DNA of 64,000 nucleotides from Devosia sp. (GTDB taxonomy: Bacteria > Pseudomonadota > Alphaproteobacteria > Rhizobiales > Devosiaceae), in contig JADJPS010000007.1 in the NCBI GenBank assembly GCA_016713105.1, forward strand, positions 146,501-210,500. Direction: 5' to 3'. Each line of letters opens with the position of its first letter. Position 1 is the stretch's first letter. The notes beneath the pieces were generated by a model, which saw nothing but the letters and a program-made list of their open reading frames with translations, was not told the DNA's origin and did no database searches. A program made the position numbers and the translations under genes. This document shows, one piece after another, positions 38,541 to 47,629 of this stretch.

Positions 38541-41078
38541 ATGATGCCCCCGCGGCAGCAGAAGCGCCGCGCCAGCGGAACGCCCAGGGAGCCCGACCGC
38601 AGTCGGCACCTGGCGGAAACCGAAGCGCTCGCGGGCTTTGGCCGGTGGAGTTGGTCGAGCCAGCAAGGGCCTTGGTGCTCGGAGGGACTGCTCACCATCC
38701 TGGGCATGGCCGACGCACGGGTGCGCCTCCTGCTGCGCCGGATTCCCCTGCAGCAGCGCCGGATGTTGATCGCCGCGCTGCGCCAGGCCCGCTGCGGTCA
38801 AGCGCCAACGGCAGTCGAGTTCCGCCTGCACGGGGTCGACGATCGATGGCGCAATTGCACGGCCTGGATCCGCAGGGACCCCGATGGGAGCCTCTGGGGC
38901 ATCGTCCAGGACATCACCGCACTGCGCAGCATGTCGACTGCCCTCGAGCGGAGCGAAAGCCGCTGGGAGATCGCGCTGCAGAGCGCCCACCAGGGCGTGT
39001 GGGACTCCGACGTCGAGACCGGCCTCGTCTACCATTCCCGCACCTGGCGCACCATGCGCGGCATGCACCCGGACGGAGACGCCGAGGATGACCACGGCGT
39101 CTGGGCCGACCGGGTTCATCCCGACGATCTGCCGCGTATCACCGAGCTGATCGCACGGCAGCACAGCGGTGAACTGGCCCGCGTGCACATGGAGTACCGA
39201 GAACGCCATCGCAGCGGGGAGTACATCTGGATCTCCAGCCTGGGTGCCCCGGTCGAGTGGTATCCGGACGGTCGGCCCAGGCGCATCGTCGGAACCGACA
39301 CCGACATCACCGAGCAGAAGCGCGCCGAGGAGACCCTGGTGCGCCTGTCGCACCGTCTCGAACTGGCACTCGAAGTGTCGCGGATCGGCGTCTTCGAGGC
39401 CAACCTCGCGACCGGGGAGCTGTTTTGGGATGCCCGGGTACGCGAGATGTACGGATTTGCGCAGGACACTCCGATCGGCCGGACCGATTGGGAGGCCTGC
39501 CTCCATCCCGATGACGCCGCGGCCGCCCAGCAGCGCGTCGGTGCAGCCGTCGAGAACCGATGCGGCTACGAATCCGAGTTCCGCATCATCCGCGGCGACG
39601 GCGAGGTTCGCCACATCCGCACCAAGGGCATGTGGTACCTCGATTCGCTTGGCATCCCGAGGATGCTCGGCGCCAACTGGGACGTGACCGACGAGGTCGT
39701 CGCCCACAGTGACCTGCAGCGCGCCAAGGAGCTGGCCGAGGCCCGCAACATCGAACTCGAGGCCGCCAAGGCCCGCATCGAGCACAATGCGCTGCACGAT
39801 ACGCTCACGGGACTGCCGAACCGGCGCTACCTCGACCAGGTGCTCGCCGAGCGCGCCGTTCGCGCCGCGAACAAGGGCGACAGCGTGGCCCTGCTGCATG
39901 TCGACCTCGACCGATTCAAGCAGATCAACGACACGCTCGGCCACATTGCCGGCGACGCGATGCTGGTGCACGCGGCCGACCTGCTGCGGCGGCACCTCGG
40001 TCCGGGCGACTTCGTCGCGCGGGTCGGTGGCGACGAGTTCATCATCGTTTGTACCTATCGCGGCGGACAGAACCGCCTGATTGAGCTGGCCGGCGGAATC
40101 ATCGAACAGATGCGCCGGCCTGTGCCCTATCTCGGGCACTATTGCCGCTTCGGCGCATCGATCGGCATCGCTGCCCGCCACGGCACCGACGTCGACCCGG
40201 TGCGCCTGATGATCGATGCCGACATCGCCCTGTATCGCGCCAAGGCGCGCGGCAAGAACGGCTTCGAGTTCTTCTCGGAGGCGCTGCAGACGGAGGCGGT
40301 GAACACCAAGCGGGTGGCGGACGACATCCTGCAGGCGATCGAGCAGGATGAGTTCCTGCCCTACTACCAGCCGCTCTTCGATGCCAAGACCATGGCGCTC
40401 AGCAGCGTCGAAGCGCTGGCACGCTGGCGCCACCCCGGCTCCGGCATCCTGCCGCCGTCGCGCTTCCTGAGCATCGCCGAAGACCTCAACGTCGTCACCA
40501 CGATCGACAGCAACATCCTTCGACAGGTCGTCGCCGACTTCCAGCGCTGGCGGGCGGACGGGCTCGAGGTGCCCGCGGTTTCGGTGAACGTCTCCTTCCG
40601 CCGCCTCCGTGACGAGCAGTTGGTCGCCAGTCTCAAAACGCTCAGCTTTGCGCCGGGTACGCTCTGCTTCGAACTGCTTGAGTCGATCTTCCTCGACGAG
40701 ATCGACGACATGGTGAGCTGGAACCTCGAGCAGATCCGCGACCTGGGCATCGAACTGGCCATCGACGATTTCGGCACCGGGCACGCCTCCATCCTCAGCC
40801 TGCTCAAGCTCCGGCCGGCGCGCTTCAAGATCGACCGGCAATTCCTCGATTCGCTGACCACGTCGAAGGACCAGCGGCGCCTCGTCGGGTCCCTGATCGA
40901 TATCGGCAAGTCGCTGGGGATCAAGGTCGTGGCCGAAGGCGTCGAGACCTTCGCGCAGGCCGACATCCTGCGCGACCTCGGCTGCGACATCCTGCAGGGC
41001 TACGCATTCGCCCGGCCGATGTCCGCCGAATCCCTCGAGCAGCGCCTGCGTGGCGCCCACTGGCTGAAGGCCTCCTGA
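38541..41078 (+). CDS. PAS-GGDEF-EAL cyclic-di-GMP signalling protein
   Basis: An 845-residue soluble protein. There are two or three PAS/PAC units in the first 400 residues (VQDITALRSM, GTDTDITEQKRAEE, GANWDVTDEVV). The diguanylate cyclase domain has RVGGDEF intact, and the EAL domain has VEALARWRHP, SVNVSFRRL, ELLES, IDDFGTGHASI and KIDRQF. No TM segment is seen, unlike its paralogue at 18180, with which it shares long identical stretches (KQINDTLGH, GDAMLVHAA). ATG 38541 follows GGAGGACAG. Confidence 0.92.
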   Translation: MMPPRQQKRRASGTPREPDRSRHLAETEALAGFGRWSWSSQQGPWCSEGLLTILGMADARVRLLLRRIPLQQRRMLIAALRQARCGQAPTAVEFRLHGVDDRWRNCTAWIRRDPDGSLWGIVQDITALRSMSTALERSESRWEIALQSAHQGVWDSDVETGLVYHSRTWRTMRGMHPDGDAEDDHGVWADRVHPDDLPRITELIARQHSGELARVHMEYRERHRSGEYIWISSLGAPVEWYPDGRPRRIVGTDTDITEQKRAEETLVRLSHRLELALEVSRIGVFEANLATGELFWDARVREMYGFAQDTPIGRTDWEACLHPDDAAAAQQRVGAAVENRCGYESEFRIIRGDGEVRHIRTKGMWYLDSLGIPRMLGANWDVTDEVVAHSDLQRAKELAEARNIELEAAKARIEHNALHDTLTGLPNRRYLDQVLAERAVRAANKGDSVALLHVDLDRFKQINDTLGHIAGDAMLVHAADLLRRHLGPGDFVARVGGDEFIIVCTYRGGQNRLIELAGGIIEQMRRPVPYLGHYCRFGASIGIAARHGTDVDPVRLMIDADIALYRAKARGKNGFEFFSEALQTEAVNTKRVADDILQAIEQDEFLPYYQPLFDAKTMALSSVEALARWRHPGSGILPPSRFLSIAEDLNVVTTIDSNILRQVVADFQRWRADGLEVPAVSVNVSFRRLRDEQLVASLKTLSFAPGTLCFELLESIFLDEIDDMVSWNLEQIRDLGIELAIDDFGTGHASILSLLKLRPARFKIDRQFLDSLTTSKDQRRLVGSLIDIGKSLGIKVVAEGVETFAQADILRDLGCDILQGYAFARPMSAESLEQRLRGAHWLKAS

Positions 41079-41205
41079 CCCCCAGCCCCGCTTTCGCCCG
41101 CCACCGGCCCATCCGCCAACATTTCCCTTCGGGCCGAAAACCTCTGCTATCACCGCCACAATTACGGGTGCTATAGAGCGAAGGCGTGAAGCAGAGCCGC
41201 ATTGC

Positions 41206-42972
41206 ATGGCCCAACCCGACCGCCGTCTGGTCCCCATAGTATCGCTGGACGTGGTGGGGTATTCCCGCCTCGTGGAGCGCAACGAGCGTCAGACCCTGCG
41301 CCTGGTGCAGCGGGTGTACGAGCGGCTGATCGCGCGCACCATTGGCGCCGCCGGCGGCAAGGTCTTCAAGACCATGGGCGACGGCGTGCTGGCCGAGTTC
41401 AACAGCGTCATCGCCGCCGTGCAGTGGACCGCCGGACTGCAGCGCGACATCCATGACCGCAGGATCCATGGCCCCGGCGGCGAACTGTTCCAGATCCGGG
41501 CCGGTATCGTGCTGGCCGACGTGCTGGTCGCCGGCGACGACCTCTATGGCAGCGGCATCAACCTGGCGGTGCGGGTGCAGAACCACGCTCCGGCGGGCGG
41601 CATGTGCATCACCAAGTGGATGTACCAGTATCTCGACGGCCATGTGGAACTGGAGTTCACGGACATGGGGCCGACCGAACTCAAGAACATCTCCAAGACC
41701 GTGCGCATCTATACTTGGCACCCCGGCGGGGCCCCACGACAGCGGGAACCGATCGTGCCGGTCGCGGCTGCACCCAGCCATCGCCCGTCGGTCGTGGTGC
41801 TACCCTTCGACAATCTCTCGGGCGAGGCCGATCAGAGCTATTTCGCCGATGCCGTCGTCGAGGAGATCACCGCGACGCTTAGCCGGGTGAAGGACTTCTT
41901 CGTCATCGCCCGCAACTCCGCCTTCGCCTACAAGGGCCGGGCCGGCATCGACGTTCGGCAGGTCGGGCGCGACCTGGGGGTACGCTACGTGGTCGAGGGG
42001 TCGGTCCGCCGGGTCGGCGAGCGGGTCCGCATCACTGCGCAACTGGTCGAGGCGGAGGCAGGTGCGCATATCTGGTCGAACAGGGTCGACGGTGCAGTCG
42101 CGGACCTGTTCGATCTGCAGGACCGCATGGCGGCCGAGGTGGCGAGTGCCATCCAGCCATCCATCCGCCGCGCCGAGGTGGAGCGGGCGAAGAAGAAGCG
42201 CCCCGATACGCTTGCCGCCTACGACATGGTGATGCGCGCCCTGCCGCACCTGTGGGCGCACCGGCCAGAAGACAATGCCGAAGCCATCGCACTGCTCTCC
42301 CAGGCGCTGTCGCTCGAGCCGGGATACGGGCTTGCCGCAGCGCTGGCCGCCTGGGCACATGGCCAGCAGGTGGCCTACAACTGGTCGTCCGATTTCGCTG
42401 CCGAACGCCAGATGGCGAGGCGACTGGTCGAGATCGCGACCGAGACGGTCGGCGACGATCCCACCGCGCTGACGGCGCTGGCTTCGGCGATGATGACGCT
42501 GGGGGGCGACGTGGCGCAAGCGGCCCAGTTCGCCGACCGTGCGCTGGAACTCGATCCCAACCACGCCTGGGCCTGGATGCGGCGCGGCTGGGGCTATGTC
42601 TACCTCGGAGCCCCGGAGGATGGGCTCGTCGCTTTCGAGCGCTCGGCGCGACTGTCGCCGATGGACCCCTTCGCCTTCAACATGCACCTGGGCATGGGCC
42701 TGGCCAGTTTCGCCGCCGGCCGGACGCAGGAGGCAATAGCGTGGGCCAGCCGGGCGTTGGCCGAGCGCCCCGGCCTCACCTGGCCACACCGCGATCTCGC
42801 CGTCTACCTCGCCCATCACGGCGAAGTTGCGCGGGCGGCCGACTCCCTCGCCCTGTTCCGCCGGGCGCACTCCAATGTCACGCTGGCAGGAATCGGCGAC
42901 GGCCTGCGCTTCATGTACCCCTCGCTGCTTTCGCGCTACCTGCTGGGCCTCAAGCTGGCCGGGCTCAGCTGA
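41206..42972 (+). CDS. class III adenylate/guanylate cyclase with TolB-like and TPR regions
   Basis: A 588-residue protein. The N-terminal nucleotidyl cyclase domain (about residues 8-175) carries metal-binding aspartates in VSLDVVGYSRLVERNE and KTMGDGVLAEF. A TolB-N-like region follows (VVVLPFDNLSGEADQSYFADAVVEEI; VRYVVEGSVRR), then TPR-like helices to the C-terminus (AQFADRALELDPNHAWAWMRRGW). This architecture is common in rhizobial cyclases. No TM segment is seen. The stimulus is unknown. Confidence 0.9.
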   Translation: MAQPDRRLVPIVSLDVVGYSRLVERNERQTLRLVQRVYERLIARTIGAAGGKVFKTMGDGVLAEFNSVIAAVQWTAGLQRDIHDRRIHGPGGELFQIRAGIVLADVLVAGDDLYGSGINLAVRVQNHAPAGGMCITKWMYQYLDGHVELEFTDMGPTELKNISKTVRIYTWHPGGAPRQREPIVPVAAAPSHRPSVVVLPFDNLSGEADQSYFADAVVEEITATLSRVKDFFVIARNSAFAYKGRAGIDVRQVGRDLGVRYVVEGSVRRVGERVRITAQLVEAEAGAHIWSNRVDGAVADLFDLQDRMAAEVASAIQPSIRRAEVERAKKKRPDTLAAYDMVMRALPHLWAHRPEDNAEAIALLSQALSLEPGYGLAAALAAWAHGQQVAYNWSSDFAAERQMARRLVEIATETVGDDPTALTALASAMMTLGGDVAQAAQFADRALELDPNHAWAWMRRGWGYVYLGAPEDGLVAFERSARLSPMDPFAFNMHLGMGLASFAAGRTQEAIAWASRALAERPGLTWPHRDLAVYLAHHGEVARAADSLALFRRAHSNVTLAGIGDGLRFMYPSLLSRYLLGLKLAGLS

Positions 42973-43003
42973 TCGGTAAAAATGTAGCGATGGTGTAGGC
43001 AAA

Positions 43004-43043
43004 TCCCCAACGGCGCTGCGGCATGGTGACTGCGCATTGGGGA
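43004..43043 (+). promoter_or_regulatory. hairpin covering the PilZ ribosome-binding site
   Basis: TCCCCAA (43004-43010) is complementary to TTGGGGA (43037-43043), which contains the GGGGA Shine-Dalgarno core for the TTG start at 43052. GGCGC/GCGC pairing inside could extend it. Folding would hide the ribosome-binding site. The role is inferred. Confidence 0.35.
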
Positions 43044-43051
43044 GCCGCAGA

Positions 43052-43321
43052 TTGGATACCAGACTGGAAAAGCGCCTGTCGGTTCGGCGCAACACGTTCA
43101 TTGAGGCAACGATCGTGTTCGATGGCGGACGCAATCGCACGCCGTGCATCATCCGCAACCTGTCGGAGACCGGCGCCAAGCTCGAAGTCGTCAGCGGCGT
43201 GGCGGCCATCCCGCGTACGTTCGATCTCGTGGTCCCCAAGGTCCGTCCGCAGAACTGCCTCGTGATGTGGCGCACCCTCAAGGAACTGGGCGTGCAGTTC
43301 CAGGACCCCGTCTCCCGCTGA
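43052..43321 (+). CDS. small PilZ-domain protein
   Basis: An 89-residue protein starting at TTG 43052. The N-terminal Arg-rich part (RLEKRLSVRRN) supplies the RxxxR c-di-GMP-binding motif, and CIIRNLSETGAKLEV gives the D/N-x-S-x-x-G motif. It has Asn in place of the usual Asp in that motif. It is probably a minimal c-di-GMP receptor. It lies downstream of the cyclase gene. Confidence 0.8.
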   Translation: MDTRLEKRLSVRRNTFIEATIVFDGGRNRTPCIIRNLSETGAKLEVVSGVAAIPRTFDLVVPKVRPQNCLVMWRTLKELGVQFQDPVSR

Positions 43322-43426
43322 AGCCCGTCCCCCCGCAATCGCGGGGTGTTCAACTCCGGTTCATCGACGCCATAATACGGCACGCTGGCGTATGGGGCAG
43401 AGATACATTCCGCGGAGGGACCCGCC

Positions 43427-43783
43427 ATGGCGCGGCACGCTTTCTTCATCGTGGGCGATCGTGTCGTCCACATTGCCAATCCCGCGGGCGCCGGGGTGCA
43501 GTACCATGCGCAGCTCGTGACACTGGCACCGACGGCCCGGATCGAAGCGCTGCGGCACGACACCGCCGAGACCGTGCTGGTGGCGCGCCACGGCAGCCTC
43601 GAGGTGATGATCAATGGCGCCACCGCCATGGTCGGCGCCGGCTCGTGCGTGCGGGTGCCGCCCGGCATCACATTCGCCTGTCGCAACGGCGGTACCGACG
43701 CGGCACAGGTGCTCGTCCGGACCGCGCCGATACAGCCCGCAGGCGCCGTGCGCCGGATCACCCTCCAGATCGCGGCCGCCTGA
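43427..43783 (+). CDS. cupin-domain protein
   Basis: A 118-residue single cupin. The double-stranded beta-helix pattern is visible in HDTAETVLVARHGSLEVMINGATAMVGAGSCVRVPPG. The first cupin motif has only part of the usual His/Glu metal ligands (HDTAETV), so metal binding is uncertain. ATG 43427 follows GCGGAGGG. The stop codon lies in the loop of a strong hairpin. Function is unknown. Confidence 0.75.
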   Translation: MARHAFFIVGDRVVHIANPAGAGVQYHAQLVTLAPTARIEALRHDTAETVLVARHGSLEVMINGATAMVGAGSCVRVPPGITFACRNGGTDAAQVLVRTAPIQPAGAVRRITLQIAAA

Positions 43784-43793
43784 GCGGCCGCGA
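43770..43793. terminator. 10-bp hairpin between convergent cupin and thrS genes
   Basis: TCGCGGCCGC (43770-43779) and GCGGCCGCGA (43784-43793) form a perfect stem. The loop CTGA holds the cupin stop codon. There is no T-tract. It could serve as a bidirectional terminator for the convergent genes. Confidence 0.5.
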
Positions 43794-43804
43794 CGGGGAT
43801 GCGG

Positions 43805-45778
43805 TCAGGCTGCCGCCGGCTTCAGGTCCGGCGGCACGGCCTCGGCCATCAACTGGACCACGGCGTCGGTGGCCGGCAACACCTTCTGGCCCTCGGTACC
43901 GAGCCGGCGCACCGAGACGGTGCCCTCCTCGGCCTCGCGCTTGCCGACCACGAACAGCATCGGCACCTTCTGCACCGAGTGCTCGCGCACCTTGTAGTTG
44001 ATCTTCTCGTTGCGGGCGTCGAGCTCGGCACGGATGCCGCCCGCCTTCAGCCGTGCGACCAGCTTTTGCGCATAGTCGTCGGCTTCCGAGACGATGGTGG
44101 CGACCACCACCTGCACCGGCGCCAGCCAGAGCGGCATCCTGCCGGCATAGCTTTCCAGCATCATGCCGATGAAGCGCTCGAGCGATCCCAGGATCGCCCG
44201 ATGCAGCATGATCGGGCGCTGCCGCGAGCCATCCTCGGCGATATAGGCTGCATCGAGACGCTCCGGCAGCAGCGCGTCGAGCTGCAGAGTGCCCAGTTGC
44301 CAGGAGCGGCCGATGGCATCCTTGAGGTGGAACTCGAGCTTGGGTCCGTAGAACGCACCATCCCCCGGCGCGACCTGGAAGTCGCGGCCGGTGGCGCGCA
44401 GCGCATCGCCGAGCGCCTTCTCGACGAAGTCCCACATCTGCTCGGTCCCGCCGCGCTGCGCCGGACGCGTGGCGAGCCGGATGCTCACATCGGTGAAGCC
44501 CATGTCGGTATAGACTTGGTCGAGAAGGTTGCAGAACGCCTCGGTCTCCTGCTGCACCTGGTCGGGCCGGCAGAAGATGTGGGCATCGTCCTGCGTCCTC
44601 TGCCGCCCCCGCATCAGCCCGTGCCGCGCGCCGTGGGCCTCATTGCGGTGGCAGCAGCCGAACTCGGCCATGCGGACCGGCAGGTCGCGGTAGGACTTGA
44701 TGCCCTGCTTGAAGATCTGGATGTGGGCGGGGCAGTTCATCGGCTTCAACGCCATGTACTCGCCCTCGCCCTTCAGCACCGGCCCGTCCTCATCGGTATT
44801 GGGCACCTCGTCGGGCACGACGAACATGTTCTCGCGGTACTTGCCCCAGTGGCCGGAGGCGACCCAGAACTTGGCGTTCATCAGCTGCGGCGTCTTGACC
44901 TCGACATAACCCGACTGGTTCAGCCGCCGGCGGATATAGGCTTCCATCTGGTTGTAGATGACGAAGCCTCTCGGGTGCCAGAACACCGAGCCCTGCGCCT
45001 CTTCCTGCAGGTGGAACAGGTCGAGGTCGCGGCCGATCTTGCGATGGTCGCGCTTCTCGGCCTCCTCGAGCATGGTCAGGTAGTCTTCAAGCTCCTTCTG
45101 CGTGGCGAAGGCGGTGCCGTAGAGGCGCGACAGCACCGGATTGCGGCTGTCGCCGCGCCAGTAGGCCCCGGCAACCTTGGTGAGCTTGAAGGCCGTCCCC
45201 ACATCCCTCGTCGAGCGCATGTGCGGGCCGCGGCAGAGATCGAACCACTGGCCCTGCCGGTAGATCTTGATCGACTGGTCGGCGGGGATGGCGTCGACCA
45301 GCTCGACCTTGAACGTCTCGCCCCTCGTCGCAAACACGCGCTTGGCCTCGTCGCGGCTCCAGACCTCCTTGGTGAAGGCCGCGCCGCGGGCGACGATCTC
45401 GGCCATCTTCTTTTCGATCAGCCGCAGTTCGTCCTCCGAGAAGGGCGTCTCGCGCTTGAAGTCGTAGTAGAAGCCGTTCTCGATCACCGGGCCGATGGTC
45501 ACCTGCGTCGTCGGCCAGAGTTCCTGCACCGCCTCGGCGAGGACATGCGCCGCATCGTGCCGGATCAGGCCGAGCCCGTCGGGACTGTCGCGAAAGACGA
45601 ACTCGATCGCCCCGTCCTCGCCGAGCGGATCGGCGAGGTCGCTGAGGACCCCGTTCCACTTCATCGCGACGGTCTTCTTGGCAAGGCTCGGGGAGATGCC
45701 CTCGACCACGGTGGTCCCGGTGGTGCCACGCGCATAGTCGCGTACTGCACCGTCGGGGAACGTCACCTTGATCGTCAT
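43805..45778 (-). CDS. thrS: threonine--tRNA ligase
   Basis: A class II aminoacyl-tRNA synthetase of 657 residues. The TGS domain is at 1-60. The editing domain has the HDAAHVLAEA zinc/His motif and GFYYDF. The catalytic core has MNCPAHIQIF, with the zinc Cys, RMAEFGCCHRNE (motif 2) and RAILGSLERFIG (motif 3). The C-terminal anticodon-binding domain is complete. ATG 45778 has GGAG six bases upstream; an ATG two codons earlier is less well placed. Confidence 0.97.
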   Translation of the reverse strand: MTIKVTFPDGAVRDYARGTTGTTVVEGISPSLAKKTVAMKWNGVLSDLADPLGEDGAIEFVFRDSPDGLGLIRHDAAHVLAEAVQELWPTTQVTIGPVIENGFYYDFKRETPFSEDELRLIEKKMAEIVARGAAFTKEVWSRDEAKRVFATRGETFKVELVDAIPADQSIKIYRQGQWFDLCRGPHMRSTRDVGTAFKLTKVAGAYWRGDSRNPVLSRLYGTAFATQKELEDYLTMLEEAEKRDHRKIGRDLDLFHLQEEAQGSVFWHPRGFVIYNQMEAYIRRRLNQSGYVEVKTPQLMNAKFWVASGHWGKYRENMFVVPDEVPNTDEDGPVLKGEGEYMALKPMNCPAHIQIFKQGIKSYRDLPVRMAEFGCCHRNEAHGARHGLMRGRQRTQDDAHIFCRPDQVQQETEAFCNLLDQVYTDMGFTDVSIRLATRPAQRGGTEQMWDFVEKALGDALRATGRDFQVAPGDGAFYGPKLEFHLKDAIGRSWQLGTLQLDALLPERLDAAYIAEDGSRQRPIMLHRAILGSLERFIGMMLESYAGRMPLWLAPVQVVVATIVSEADDYAQKLVARLKAGGIRAELDARNEKINYKVREHSVQKVPMLFVVGKREAEEGTVSVRRLGTEGQKVLPATDAVVQLMAEAVPPDLKPAAA

Positions 45779-45934
45779 TTTCATCTCCAGTGGGTTGCTG
45801 CCGGAAACCGCCCGGCAAGGCGGGGTCTCTAGCACGGGGCCTGCGGGATCGCCAAGCGACCGGCTCGCAGGTTGCGCGGAGCGGCGTGTCGGATCAGGTG
45901 AGCGGAATGGGCGTGGCCCGCGCGGGCAGCGTCG

Positions 45935-46246
45935 CTACGTCCAGCGACCATAGGTCCAGGGCAGGTACCAGCGGGCCCGCGCGGGGACCACTTCGGGCAC
46001 CGGGTCGTAGCCATGAGTGCCACCGGGGCGACAGCGCCAGAGTCGCGCGGCACCCATCCAGCCGCCGGGCCAGAAGCCGTGCTGCCAGATCGCGTCGCGG
46101 GTGAACTCCGAGCAACTCGGTGCATGTCGGCAGTTGCGTCCCATGAACATCGACAGCGAGTAGCGGTAGCCCTGCAGCAGCAGGTAGCTGGCGACACGGA
46201 ACGGCCAGTCGACGATGGTCCAGAACAGGCGGACGGGATCACGCAT
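45935..46246 (-). CDS. yidD: membrane protein insertion efficiency factor YidD
   Basis: A 103-residue protein. An amphipathic N-terminal helix is followed by the YidD signature YRYSLSMFMGRNCRHAPSCSEF and the GTHGYDPVPEV tail, with the conserved cysteines. It helps YidC-dependent insertion of membrane proteins. Its start lies inside the end of the NifU-like gene (8-base overlap), so it is translationally coupled to it. Confidence 0.93.
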   Translation of the reverse strand: MRDPVRLFWTIVDWPFRVASYLLLQGYRYSLSMFMGRNCRHAPSCSEFTRDAIWQHGFWPGGWMGAARLWRCRPGGTHGYDPVPEVVPARARWYLPWTYGRWT

Positions 46247-46685
46247 CTGTGCGCCCGGCCTCGATCTGGTCGAGCGCGGCGCAGACCGCCTCGAAGACCA
46301 GCAGCGTCGAGGTATGGCGCGGGCGGTAGTCGCGCACCGGTTCGAGGTATCGCAGGTCCTCCCACTTCTCGCCGCCGGGCGGCGGCCCGTCGGCCTTCAG
46401 CATCGCCGTCATCTCCTCGCGCACCCGTCGAAACTCTGCCGCTGGCGTGCCGATCACATGCGTCGCGACGATCGCCGCCGAGGTCTGGCCGAGGGCGCAT
46501 GCCTGGATCTCGTGGCCATAGCCGATGATCGTCCCGTCCCGGACCTTGATGTCCACCTCGATGGTCGAGCCACATACGCGGCTGACCTTGCGCGCCGATG
46601 CATCGGCGTCGGCCAGTCGCCCCGGAATGGGTTGGTTGCCGGCAATTTCGAGGATCCTTTCGGAATAGAGATCGCTGAGATCCAT
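46239..46685 (-). CDS. NifU/IscU-like iron-sulfur cluster assembly scaffold protein
   Basis: A 148-residue NifU_N-type fold. The first two ligand cysteines are in SRVCGSTIEVD and IQACALGQTSA. At the third-cysteine position it reads DYRPRHTSTLL, without Cys. The third ligand is thus replaced, so it may bind clusters differently from IscU/SufU. It is transcribed with yidD. The start ATG 46685 follows TCGCTGAGATCC with no strong ribosome-binding site. Confidence 0.82.
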   Translation of the reverse strand: MDLSDLYSERILEIAGNQPIPGRLADADASARKVSRVCGSTIEVDIKVRDGTIIGYGHEIQACALGQTSAAIVATHVIGTPAAEFRRVREEMTAMLKADGPPPGGEKWEDLRYLEPVRDYRPRHTSTLLVFEAVCAALDQIEAGRTDA

Positions 46686-46839
46686 CGTTCACACAAAACT
46701 GTTGCTTGAGCGGAGTCGCCGGACAGCTATATAGTGATCCCACCCTAGCAAGTCAGCGGCGTCCTTCGTCACTGGCCGATCCGTGAACCGTGCGACGACA
46801 TCGGCCGTATGTCGTCTGAAATTGACCGGGGAGCCCAAG

Positions 46840-47463
46840 ATGGATGCCTGCGTAACGCCGCGCCATGCCGCCAAGCCGACAGACACGATCGACCGCCCCA
46901 CGCGCGAGGAGGCCGAGGCCGCAGTCCGCACGCTGATCGCCTGGGCCGGGGACGACCCGGCCCGCGAGGGGCTGCTCGATACGCCCCAGCGGGTCACCAG
47001 GGCCTTCGGTGAGTTCTTTGCCGGCTACGGGCAGCAGGCCGACGAGGTGCTGAGCACGACCTTCAAGGAGGTCGGCGGCTATGACGATATCGTTCTGGTG
47101 CGCGATATCCCGCTGGCCTCGCATTGCGAGCACCACATGGTGCCGTTCTTCGGCAAGGCGCACATCGCCTACCTGCCGCAGGACGGGGTGGTGGGGTTGA
47201 GCAAGCTCGCCCGCCTGGTCGACGTCTATGCCCGGCGGCTGCAGGTGCAGGAGAACCTCACCGCGCAGATCATCGACGCCATCAACGAGAACCTGAACCC
47301 GCGCGGGGCCGCCGTGATGATCGAGGCCGAGCACATGTGCATGTCGATGCGCGGCGTGCGGGCCCACGGCGCCCTGACGATTACGCACCGCTTCACCGGG
47401 GTGTTCGCCGAAGATCGTGACCAGCAGGACCGGTTCTTCGCCCTGGTCGGCAAGCGCGGCTGA
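46840..47463 (+). CDS. folE: GTP cyclohydrolase I
   Basis: Makes 7,8-dihydroneopterin triphosphate, the first step to folate and queuosine-type compounds. The 207-residue protein has zinc ligands in ASHCEHHMVPFFGKAHI and EHMCMSMRGV and the family segments LDTPQRVTRAF and GLSKLARLVD. ATG 46840 follows GGGGAGCCCAAG. It is divergent from the NifU-like gene. Confidence 0.96.
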   Translation: MDACVTPRHAAKPTDTIDRPTREEAEAAVRTLIAWAGDDPAREGLLDTPQRVTRAFGEFFAGYGQQADEVLSTTFKEVGGYDDIVLVRDIPLASHCEHHMVPFFGKAHIAYLPQDGVVGLSKLARLVDVYARRLQVQENLTAQIIDAINENLNPRGAAVMIEAEHMCMSMRGVRAHGALTITHRFTGVFAEDRDQQDRFFALVGKRG

Positions 47464-47629
47464 GCCGGGGCGAGGCGCGGACGTCTTCGGCCCGGACACG
47501 TCAAGCGCATGGCCGACGCCGGGGCGGCAGCATGCGGTTCGGTCGGAACGGCACTGCCGGCAGCACAACGGCGATCAAGTGGACCGCTTTCTCGTCTGGC
47601 ATACGGCTGGTGCCTTGTGAGGAAGCGTC

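Noticed and set aside
37437..41282. 1281-residue frame on the minus strand
   Set aside because: It is antisense to the sugar ATPase and the PAS-GGDEF-EAL gene. Its composition is His/Asp/Arg-rich as expected from the complement of GC-rich codons, and no domain is recognisable.
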